A DNA stretch of 7,392 bases. Origin: Streptosporangiaceae bacterium. Its GTDB lineage: Bacteria > Actinomycetota > Actinomycetes > Streptosporangiales > Streptosporangiaceae. Under the pieces are notes generated by a model. The model did no database searches, was not told the origin of the DNA, and worked only from the letters and a program-made list of their open reading frames with translations. Location: contig JASHSZ010000725.1 of assembly GCA_030040815.1 (NCBI GenBank), positions 1-7,392 on the forward strand, in the 5' to 3' direction. Position 1 is the first letter of the stretch; each line of letters begins with the position of its first letter. Both the position numbers and the translations under genes were made by a program. This document shows positions 1 through 5,414 of the stretch, piece after piece.

Positions 1-69
1 GCGATCGCGATCCTGCCGACGCCGGGGATCGACCTTCCCGAGGCGATCGCCAAGCTAGCGCCCGCATGA
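1..69 (+). CDS. C-terminal end of an unidentified protein (5' truncated by the window)
   Basis: Frame 1 is open from the first base to a TGA at 67-69, giving 22 residues that end in IDLPEAIAKLAPA. The stretch is short but reads like a normal helical C-terminus, with mostly G or C third positions. The next reading frame begins at GTG 71, one base after this stop, so the two were probably co-transcribed. There is too little sequence to assign a family. Confidence 0.45.
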   Translation, partial: AIAILPTPGIDLPEAIAKLAPA

Positions 70-70
70 C

Positions 71-634
71 GTGCCCGCGTCAGACCCCATCACCCTCCTT
101 AGGGAACGGGGTAGCCCAGCGCATCTGCACGTGTACGCGCGCGGCCGGGTTGTACTCGACGAGTCCTACCGGGCCGACCTGCATGTTCTCCCTGTTCTCG
201 GCCGGCAAGCCGCTGGTCGCGCTCGGCGTCCACCTGCTCGCCGAGCGCCGACAGCTCGGGGCTCGCGGGGCTCTATCAGGCGCTGCTGGACGGCGGCCGC
301 GGGGTGCTGCGGCCGCAGACCATCGGCCGCCACCCGGCCGTCCAGCGACGGTACGGTGGACCGCCACCTGAAGCTGCCGATCCGCTGGTCGGAGGGCTTC
401 CAGCTGGGCGGCGAACGGCCCGGTGGCGCCCGCGTCGGTGGCGGATACGCGCCGATGGGCAGCCTCGCCAGCCGGCAGGCGTTCGGGCACAACGGCAGCT
501 ACGTCTGCCTCGGCTGGGCCGATCCGGAGCGGCAGATCGCGATTGCGTACCTCACCAGCCGACTCGTATCGCGCGCGGCCGGCACCCGGCACATGTCCGC
601 GGTCAGCGATCCGGTCCTAGCAGCCGCCACCTGA
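71..634 (+). pseudogene. Decayed serine hydrolase / beta-lactamase family (class C, EstB-like) gene
   Basis: Intact relatives are roughly 350-400-residue serine hydrolases with SxxK, YxN and a KTG-equivalent HxG motif. Here the homologous text is scattered over three frames. Bases 71 to about 180 (GTG start) read HLHVYARGRVVLDESY. About 181-252, in another frame, read LFSAGKPLVALGVHLLAER, with the catalytic SAGK at 198-209. Bases 253 to about 324, in the third frame, read SGLAGLYQALLDGGRGVLRP. From about 323 to 634 the first frame resumes with LPIRWSEGFQLGG and FGHNGSYVCLGWADP, with HNG at 488-496. The block that should lie between LLAER and SGLAGLY, including the tyrosine motif, is missing, probably about 150 residues. 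At least three frame changes plus this deletion rule out a working enzyme. The former substrate cannot be inferred. The family assignment is from recognised motifs. Confidence 0.8.
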
Positions 635-841
635 CGGCTCAGAGCCGGTCCGATGTCGTGCCCGCCGCCAGATCTGCATCCGACGCCCTTGACGGTGTGC
701 GCGCCTGATCGCCCGGCGCTGCGACTCCGGCAGCAGGCCCGGCCGCGCCGACCCGGTCACCCACCAGTATCCAGGCCCTGTCTCGCCAGTCGGGTCAGCC
801 GCGGTCGGCAACCCGATCCAGGTGGCGTAGATCCCGCTCAT
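617..841 (-). CDS. Small orphan protein, 74 residues, function unknown
   Basis: An ATG at 839-841 is preceded by a perfect AGGAGG (plus-strand CCTCCT at 847-852) five bases upstream, and by a good promoter about 45 bases further up (887-915). The frame ends in TAG and overlaps the dead serine hydrolase by 18 bases, tail to tail. The N-terminal half is neutral and aromatic (GPGYWWVTGSARPG). The C-terminal half is strongly basic (QRRAIRRAHRQGRR, then WRRARHR), and the end is a Gly-rich tail with a final Cys. There is no signal peptide or membrane helix. I recognise no family. The basic half could bind nucleic acid or anionic lipid, but that is a guess. The expression signals make it more credible than its length alone; it could also be the 5' part of a truncated gene. 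Confidence 0.45.
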   Translation of the reverse strand: MSGIYATWIGLPTAADPTGETGPGYWWVTGSARPGLLPESQRRAIRRAHRQGRRMQIWRRARHRTGSEPSGGGC

Positions 842-886
842 CGCTGCCTCCTCCGGATCTAGCCCGCAGCTGATCGCCTACCTGAG

Positions 887-915
887 ACCTTAGTCGCGGC
901 TGGACTGCTGTCCAA
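887..915 (-). promoter_or_regulatory. Predicted promoter for the 74-residue ORF
   Basis: Read on the minus strand, TTGGAC (910-915) is separated by 17 bases from TAAGGT (887-892), a good match to the actinobacterial housekeeping pattern TTGAC / TAnnnT. Transcription would start near 880, leaving a leader of about 40 bases that holds the AGGAGG site. Apart from this promoter and its dyad, I see no supported gene in 842-1011, and no convincing stem with a T-tract to end the membrane-protein transcript that stops at 1012. Confidence 0.5.
901..914. repeat. Short dyad TGGAC-TGCT-GTCCA over a -35 box
   Basis: Two 5-base arms (901-905 and 910-914) flank a 4-base centre. The right arm coincides with the predicted -35 hexamer of the 74-residue ORF, which is where a repressor would sit. 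The arms are short, so chance is a real alternative in GC-rich DNA. Confidence 0.3.
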
Positions 916-1011
916 GCACATTCTGTAGCCAGGGTCAGGTACAGGCCGCAGATGACTGCCCGTATCGCAGCACCCTCGCGCGGGCGTTGTTTCATGGTCG
1001 GTCCCGACGTG

Positions 1012-1872
1012 TCAGGTCCCGCGGCTCGCGGTGGCGCGGGCGGACTGGCGGCGCAGCCGCCACACCGCGACCGCCGCCACCGCCGTCACGACTGCCAGCA
1101 GCGGCACGCCCGGCGCGATGCCAGCCCCCTTCGCCAGGTTGTCGATTCCCGACGGCAGCCAGAACGCCAGCAGGAATACCGCGGCCGCGATCGCCGGGCG
1201 CGCGTCGATGACAACCCACACCACGCTGACGATGCCCAGCAGCAGGGCGGATACGAGGATCCCGACTCCCGGCAGGAAGCTCGACACGAGCGGCAACGCG
1301 GCCACCAGGCCCACCGGCCAGAGCCAGCCGCGGCCTGGCCGCTCCGCGCGCCGCGCGAGCAGCGCGAGCGCTGCCAGGCAGGCCAGCTCGGTGACCGGCC
1401 AGCCGAACAGCAACTGGTGCCAGGATCCGGTGAGCGACACTCCGACGGCGGCGGCGAGCGCGACGGTTACCAGGACAGCCCTCCGGCTGCTCACCCATGC
1501 CATCGCCACGGCCGCCCCCACCAGGACCCCGACGGTCAATGCGGGCCAGCCGACCTGGTGCGCCACGTTCGGTCCGGCCAGGATGCGCACACCGACTCTC
1601 AGGTAGGCAGCGGCGCTGAAGGCGAGGTAGCAGGCCGCGCCGACCAGCGCGGCGATGCGCAGATTCGCGGCGGTCGTTAGCCGGCGGTTCAGCGCAGCGC
1701 GCGCTCGCAGCCCGCCGACGATCAGCGCGCGGACGTCGCGCGCCAGCGGCCAGGACCGTCCGGCCGGCGTCGCCTCCAGCAGCGTGCCGATGATCTCCTC
1801 GCCGCGCTCCCGCCGGTACGCGGCCGGATACGCCCTCAGCAACAGGCGGCAGCGGCGTTCCAGCGTGGTCAT
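1012..1872 (-). CDS. PadR-linked multi-pass membrane protein
   Basis: This is an integral membrane protein of 286 residues. The first 65 residues are soluble and contain LLRAYPAAYRRERGEEI followed by LARDVRALIVGGLRAR. This is the tyrosine/arginine-rich N-terminal pattern I associate with actinobacterial membrane proteins encoded next to PadR regulators. About eight hydrophobic segments follow, at roughly 71-91, 107-127, 132-150, 160-173, 183-202, 203-222, 226-243 and 254-271, with a short basic C-terminus (WRLRRQSARA). The ATG overlaps the PadR stop as ATGA, so translation is probably coupled and regulated with PadR. No ATPase or catalytic motif is visible. It may be a stress- or ligand-responsive membrane partner of PadR, but no substrate can be named. 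Longer open frames on either strand across this stretch are shadows. Confidence 0.82.
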   Translation of the reverse strand: MTTLERRCRLLLRAYPAAYRRERGEEIIGTLLEATPAGRSWPLARDVRALIVGGLRARAALNRRLTTAANLRIAALVGAACYLAFSAAAYLRVGVRILAGPNVAHQVGWPALTVGVLVGAAVAMAWVSSRRAVLVTVALAAAVGVSLTGSWHQLLFGWPVTELACLAALALLARRAERPGRGWLWPVGLVAALPLVSSFLPGVGILVSALLLGIVSVVWVVIDARPAIAAAVFLLAFWLPSGIDNLAKGAGIAPGVPLLAVVTAVAAVAVWRLRRQSARATASRGT

Positions 1873-2225
1873 GCCGTCCTCGCATTCCGGCCGAGCCGAC
1901 CAGTGCGGCCAGTCGGCCCGCCGGTCACCAGCTGCGCAGCCTCGGCCATGCGCTGTGCCTCGGCCCGAAGTGCCGCCGATCCCTCATCGGTCAGCCCGTA
2001 CGATCGGCGAACCCGGCCAGCTACGAGTTCCTCGCTGACTCGCCGGACGTATCCTTCGGCCGTCAGCCGGTCCAGGGCGGTGTACAGGGTGCCTGTGGCC
2101 AGGCGGACGCGGCCGCCTGACATCGCCTCAGCCCGCTTGATGATGGCGTAGCCGTGCAGCGGCCCGGCGAGCAGCGCCGCTAGCACGAAGTACGTCGGCT
2201 CGCGCATCGGCAGCTGAGGGCCCAT
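1869..2225 (-). CDS. PadR family transcriptional regulator
   Basis: A compact winged-helix DNA-binding protein of 118 residues. The PadR signature is clear: REPTYFVLAALLAGPLHGYAI at about 8-28, the recognition region GTLYTALDRLTAEGYV at about 45-60, and the wing RRSYGLTDEG at about 72-81, then an amphipathic C-terminal helix (ALRAEAQRMAEAAQ) suited to dimerisation. PadR proteins usually repress their own operon and release DNA on binding a small ligand. The start at 2225 is preferred to the internal Met-7 because the promoter -10 lies six bases before this ATG, predicting a leaderless mRNA that begins there; no Shine-Dalgarno precedes either. The stop overlaps the membrane-protein start. The probable target is the inverted repeat just upstream. 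The inducer is unknown. Confidence 0.93.
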   Translation of the reverse strand: MGPQLPMREPTYFVLAALLAGPLHGYAIIKRAEAMSGGRVRLATGTLYTALDRLTAEGYVRRVSEELVAGRVRRSYGLTDEGSAALRAEAQRMAEAAQLVTGGPTGRTGRLGRNARTA

Positions 2226-2231
2226 GGCACC

Positions 2232-2261
2232 ACTATAAGTAGATGACTAACGTATCGTCAA
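2232..2261 (-). promoter_or_regulatory. Predicted leaderless promoter of the padR-membrane protein operon
   Basis: On the minus strand TTGACG (2256-2261) is followed after 18 bases by TATAGT (2232-2237), five of six matches to the consensus -10. Only six bases separate the -10 from the A of the ATG at 2225, the usual distance from -10 to transcription start. The mRNA should therefore begin at the start codon itself, which is common in actinobacteria. Confidence 0.7.
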
Positions 2262-2270
2262 TCTACTTAT
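2235..2270. promoter_or_regulatory. Probable PadR operator: 10-base inverted repeat
   Basis: ATAAGTAGAT at 2235-2244 is mirrored exactly by ATCTACTTAT at 2261-2270, with 16 bases between. The similarity continues inward as GAC / GTC, offset by one base. The arms are AT-rich in an otherwise GC-rich region. One arm overlaps the -10 and the other touches the -35 of the padR promoter. This is the layout expected for autorepression by the adjacent PadR dimer. The sequence is seen; the binding is inferred. Confidence 0.7.
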
Positions 2271-2327
2271 CGAGCACGCGGCGCGAACTCCGCGGCGCCT
2301 GCAGCTGTCAGGCAAGCTCGCCGTCGC

Positions 2328-4013
2328 CTAGCCCGGTACGGCATCGCCTGCCTGCTGAGGGTCAGGGTCACCGTCAGTCATGCTGCCGCGTGTCGCAAGG
2401 CGTGTCTGCGCGATCCGGCTGGCTTGCAGGCGGGTGGGCGCGTGGCCGAGCACGGCGGTCAGGAACGGCTCCCTCTTGAGTTCGTACACCGTGGCGGACG
2501 TCCGGGCGATGATGCTGGCCGAGCGAGGCACATCGTGCAGCAGCGCGATCTCCCCGACGCCGTCGCCGCGCCCGCACCGGCGCAGCCACTGATCGTCCTG
2601 GAAGACGTCGAACTCGCCGGCCGCGATGGCGTAGTAGGCGTCCCCGTCGTCGCCTTGCCGGATCAGGGCATCCCCGGCCGCCACCTCGACCGGCGTGAGC
2701 GCCGCCGCGAGGCCTTCCATTGCGGGCACGGGCAGCTCGGTGAACAGCGGCAGTGACCTCAGCAGTGCGATCTCCACCACCGGCACCGGAGCGTCCGCGT
2801 CAAGCTTGAACAGGCTCCGTCCGCAGGCGAGGGCGGCCAGCGGCAAGACCGCGGCAGTGCCGATCAGCGCGAGTGTGCTCCCGCCCAGGTGGACCAGCGT
2901 CGGCACGAGCAGGCTGCCGGCCGCGAGCCCGGCCATGTAAAGACCCTCCTGGACGCCGAAAATCCGGCTGATGAGGTGCGGGGACACCGATCGCTGGAGC
3001 AGCGTCCTGGTCGCAACACTCAGCAGCTGGCTGCTGGCTCCGATCGCCGCAAGCAGCACGATCGTGCCCGCCAGCCCGGCATTGACAGCGAGCAGGGCCG
3101 TAGCCGCACTCAGGGCGAGTGCCGAGCCGAGAATCGGCCTGCCGAGACGGCGGCCAACCAGCACGACGCTGATCGTGGCCGCGAGCACCGCACCGGCGCC
3201 GTACGCCGTGTTCAGATAGCCAACCCACGCCTGCGTCTTGTCCAGCACGTTGATGGCCACGATCACGATCAGCAGGTCGAGCGCGCCGACCAGCGCGGCG
3301 GCTCCGGTTAGCAGCGTCACCATCAGCCGCAGCCCAGGTTGGGAAACGACCAGCCGCAGGCCGTCACGAAGGCTCGACTCGGTCTCGGCTGCGGACTCAA
3401 CCGAGACCGACATGGCCGGCACTCGCAGCCTGGCCACGAGCAATGCCCCCAGCGCACCAAGGCCCGCACACACGGCGAACACGCTGGCCAGGCCGCCAAG
3501 CCAGATGAGCAGACCGACGAAGGAGCCGGCCACTGCCAGCCCGACAGCCTCGATCCACCCCATGACCACGTTCGCGGCGGTCAGCTGATCAGCGGTCACG
3601 CTGACTGCCGGGACCACCGCGGCCTGGGCAGGCCGCGTTGTCGCTACGGCAGCGGACGCGATGACCGCCGCTACATAGGCGGCCACGGGCATCCTGGCCG
3701 CGATCGCGGCCGCAGTCGCGCCCATGCCAGCTGCCTGAACGACGTAACCCGCCGTCAGCATCAGCACCGGAGATCGCCGGTCCGAAGCCGCCGCAGCGAT
3801 CGGGGCCAGGACCGCGGCCGGGACCAGCTGCGCAACGGCAATCAGTCCGGCGAGCGTTGCGCCACCGCGACTGTAGGCGTAGACCAGCATGGCGATCCAC
3901 ACCGCCAGCTCGGTGATGATGAACAGCGCGTAGCCGGTCAGCACCCGAACGAGGCGCCCGTTAGCCGACAGAGTCCGGAACGCAGCCAGCCTTCTACTGT
4001 GGTTGTCGCGCAC
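2328..4013 (-). CDS. MFS transporter with C-terminal cyclic nucleotide-binding (CRP-like) domain
   Basis: A 561-residue cytoplasmic-membrane carrier. Residues about 15-405 are a major facilitator domain of about 12 hydrophobic helices, resembling EntS-like exporters, with a degenerate motif A loop (SDRRSPVLML) after helix 2. Residues about 418-525 are a CRP/CNB domain: LPLFTELPVPAMEGL, then a beta barrel (LIRQGDDGDAYYAIAAGEFDVF), then the phosphate-binding cassette GEIALLHDVPRSAS. In the cassette, Glu-488 (which binds ribose) and Arg-497 (which binds phosphate) are both present, so cAMP or cGMP binding is plausible. There is no helix-turn-helix, so it is not a transcription factor. The likely role is efflux, or less likely uptake, modulated by a nucleotide. 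I chose GTG 4013 because GGGGGAG lies seven bases upstream and the family's N-terminus aligns there. ATG 4094, seven bases after a predicted -10, is a leaderless alternative that would add 27 residues. The gene stands alone in its transcription unit; the substrate is unknown. Confidence 0.9.
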   Translation of the reverse strand: MRDNHSRRLAAFRTLSANGRLVRVLTGYALFIITELAVWIAMLVYAYSRGGATLAGLIAVAQLVPAAVLAPIAAAASDRRSPVLMLTAGYVVQAAGMGATAAAIAARMPVAAYVAAVIASAAVATTRPAQAAVVPAVSVTADQLTAANVVMGWIEAVGLAVAGSFVGLLIWLGGLASVFAVCAGLGALGALLVARLRVPAMSVSVESAAETESSLRDGLRLVVSQPGLRLMVTLLTGAAALVGALDLLIVIVAINVLDKTQAWVGYLNTAYGAGAVLAATISVVLVGRRLGRPILGSALALSAATALLAVNAGLAGTIVLLAAIGASSQLLSVATRTLLQRSVSPHLISRIFGVQEGLYMAGLAAGSLLVPTLVHLGGSTLALIGTAAVLPLAALACGRSLFKLDADAPVPVVEIALLRSLPLFTELPVPAMEGLAAALTPVEVAAGDALIRQGDDGDAYYAIAAGEFDVFQDDQWLRRCGRGDGVGEIALLHDVPRSASIIARTSATVYELKREPFLTAVLGHAPTRLQASRIAQTRLATRGSMTDGDPDPQQAGDAVPG

Positions 4014-4020
4014 GGACCAG

Positions 4021-4027
4021 CTCCCCC
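4021..4027 (-). promoter_or_regulatory. Ribosome-binding site supporting GTG start at 4013
   Basis: The minus strand reads GGGGGAG, seven bases before the GTG at 4011-4013. It favours the internal start of the MFS-CNB gene over upstream in-frame ATGs, whose added residues are Trp/Gly/Ala-rich and unlike the family. Confidence 0.5.
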
Positions 4028-4101
4028 ACCCAGGTCCCGCAGTCCATGCGGAACACGCCCGCCCCAGGGACGCCGCTCCCGCGCACGTCGCCATTCGCGC
4101 G

Positions 4102-4131
4102 ATTAGACCGTGGCGCAATTGCCCACGTCAA
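4102..4131 (-). promoter_or_regulatory. Predicted promoter of the MFS-cyclic nucleotide domain gene
   Basis: The minus strand has TTGACG (4126-4131), an 18-base spacer, and TCTAAT (4102-4107), which differs from the consensus -10 at one base. Transcription would start near 4095. That makes an in-frame ATG at 4118 untranslatable and leaves either a leaderless ATG 4094 or an 80-base leader to GTG 4013. The architecture (TTGACG, 18-base spacer) matches the padR promoter in this window. Confidence 0.65.
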
Positions 4132-4285
4132 GCATCTTCATGACACTTGGCCTGATAACCGGCCTGGGCCCGCCCCGGCCACCCACGATGATGACGCCGC
4201 CCTCGCAGCGAAGAACGGTCTTGGACGTGATCGCGATGACGCTGCCGTCTTCGACGTCACGCGCGCGCTCCAGGAGGGGGAGCAA
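4103..4285 (-). CDS. Possible small ORF or gene remnant in the nudC-MFS gap
   Basis: From a TTG at 4283-4285, with GGAG eight bases upstream (4294-4297), 60 codons run to a TAA that lies inside the MFS promoter -10. About 49 of 60 codons end in G or C while second positions are mixed, which resembles real coding sequence. The translation, with DVEDGSVIAITSKTVLRCEG and VIIVGGRGG, reads like a beta-rich domain. A second frame begins at GTG 4347 (EELSSDEGDQLKTEPLEL) and could join it by a frameshift near 4285-4290, suggesting a decayed gene. I recognise no family. The rest of the gap (4014-4382) holds the promoter, its palindrome and a weak 5-base hairpin at 4340-4353. Confidence 0.25.
   Translation of the reverse strand: MLPLLERARDVEDGSVIAITSKTVLRCEGGVIIVGGRGGPRPVIRPSVMKMLDVGNCATV
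4110..4126. repeat. Imperfect palindrome between -35 and -10 of the MFS promoter
   Basis: GTGG (4110-4113) and CCAC (4123-4126) flank an 8-base perfect palindrome GCAATTGC (4115-4122), with a single extra C at 4114 breaking overall symmetry. It fills the promoter spacer, so a bound regulator would block or remodel the promoter. It bears no resemblance to the PadR repeat at 2235-2270. Confidence 0.4.
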
Positions 4286-4382
4286 CGCGGTAACTCCAGC
4301 GGTTCGGTCTTGAGCTGGTCACCTTCATCGCTGCTGAGTTCCTCCACTGAGGACGATGTCGCGCCACCTGGGTTAGCGCCGG

Positions 4383-5414
4383 CTACCAGCTGCCGGGTAG
4401 CTCGCTGCCGTACCAGGACTGGATGATCCGGTGCGCGATCGACACCGGGGGCGGCAGTCGCAGCGTTCCGCTCGCGATGGCCGCACGCAGCTCGTCCCGG
4501 CTGTACCAGTGCGCCTCAGCGATCTCCTCGGTGTCCACGGTGATCTCGGTGCGCGTCGCGGCGGCGCGGAAGCCGAGCATCAGGCTCTGCGGCATCGGCC
4601 ACGGCTGGCTGCCGAGGTAGGTCACCGCGCTGACGGTAATGCCCGTCTCTTCCTGGACTTCCCTGGCCACGGCTGCCTCGGCCGACTCGCCGGCCTCGAC
4701 GAATCCCGCCAGGATGGACACCCGGCGCTCCGGCCACATCGCGTTGCGCGCGAGCAGCGCCCGGTCGTCGGGGTCGGTGACCAGCACGATCATCGCTGGG
4801 TCTACCCGCGGGAAGTGCTCGCTCGCGTCGACCGGGCACCTGCGGGCGTGCCCCGACGCGAACGGAACGGTGGGCGACCCGCACCGCGGGCAGTGCGTGA
4901 AGGTCTCATGCCAGTTAGCGAGCGCGACCGCCTCGGTCATGAGCCCCGCGTCCCGGTCGGACAGCAGCGGTCCGGCCTCACGCAGCGGCACGAGGCGCAC
5001 CCCGTCGCGCGTCGGCTCGGGGAGCGGCCCGGCGACGCCGAAATACGCGGTACTCAGCTCGTCAACGCCGAGCAGGAACCTGACGCCGTCGGGAGCCTCG
5101 GACGGGCTGACGAGCAGCAACCTGGCGTGGTCCGCGTCGATCGCGCAGAGCGCGCGCCCGTGGTCAGCCACCACCACCCTGGTCTGCGGATCTGCCCACG
5201 CCTGCGCCAGCCAGGCGTCATTGGGGCGCAGATAGGACGATCGGTCGACCTCGCCACGGGCCAGGGCCAGGTCGGTCAGGGCCGGGCCGGTCAGGATGAG
5301 CCCGGCGTGCGCTGGCCCCCCTGCTGCCGCCTCCCCGGGCGGGTCCAGCCGGGTGAGCTCGGCGCCGCTCGGCGGCGGATCGAGGCCTTCGGCCGCGCTC
5401 GCCGCGCTGCTCAC
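4383..5414 (-). CDS. nudC: NAD(H) diphosphatase / RNA deNADding Nudix hydrolase NudC
   Basis: NudC (343 residues, cytoplasmic) hydrolyses NADH and NAD+ to NMN(H) and AMP, and in several bacteria removes NAD caps from RNA. Order of parts: a variable N-terminal domain (about 1-165); a zinc-ribbon remnant with Cys-175 and Cys-178 (CPRCG) and Cys-193 (RRCPVD); HFPRVDPAMIVLV; a complete Nudix box at 237-259 (G, x5, E, x7, REVQEETGI) giving the metal-binding glutamates; and the NudC-defining SQPWPMPQSLM at 269-279. The fourth zinc position is Asp-196 rather than Cys, as I recall from actinobacterial relatives. The usual Phe in QPWPFP is Met here. Length is slightly above the family norm because of a Pro/Ala-rich leader. 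The GTG start overlaps the upstream dipeptidase stop (GTGA), so the two are co-translated. Confidence 0.92.
   Translation of the reverse strand: MSSAASAAEGLDPPPSGAELTRLDPPGEAAAGGPAHAGLILTGPALTDLALARGEVDRSSYLRPNDAWLAQAWADPQTRVVVADHGRALCAIDADHARLLLVSPSEAPDGVRFLLGVDELSTAYFGVAGPLPEPTRDGVRLVPLREAGPLLSDRDAGLMTEAVALANWHETFTHCPRCGSPTVPFASGHARRCPVDASEHFPRVDPAMIVLVTDPDDRALLARNAMWPERRVSILAGFVEAGESAEAAVAREVQEETGITVSAVTYLGSQPWPMPQSLMLGFRAAATRTEITVDTEEIAEAHWYSRDELRAAIASGTLRLPPPVSIAHRIIQSWYGSELPGSW

Noticed and set aside
952..1885. Long overlapping open frames on both strands over the membrane-protein region (plus 952-1680 and 1031-1606, minus 992-1885)
   Set aside because: Their translations are low-complexity Arg/Ala/Gly/Pro text with no family signal. 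The minus-strand frame 1012-1872 has membrane helices, a known N-terminal pattern and an ATGA overlap with padR, so the others are GC-rich shadows.
2277..2299. GC-rich hairpins (CGCGG/CCGCG and GGCGC/GCGCC) between the MFS stop and the padR promoter, considered as a terminator
   Set aside because: The stems are only 5 bases, mutually exclusive, lack a T-tract, and arise easily by chance in such GC-rich DNA.
3339..4106. 255-codon plus-strand open frame opposite the MFS gene
   Set aside because: His/Arg/Gln/Gly-rich translation typical of the antisense of a hydrophobic GC-rich gene; no ribosome-binding site or recognisable domain.
4103..4285. Resemblance of the DGSVIAITSK stretch to the DVxVVTxKVVSKAEG motif of coenzyme F420 gamma-glutamyl ligase
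   Set aside because: The match covers only about a dozen residues, and the flanking sequence shows no other ligase motif; not enough to name the remnant.
4340..4353. TCCTC-CACT-GAGGA hairpin just downstream of nudC, considered as a terminator
   Set aside because: Five-base stem without a T-run; too weak to call.
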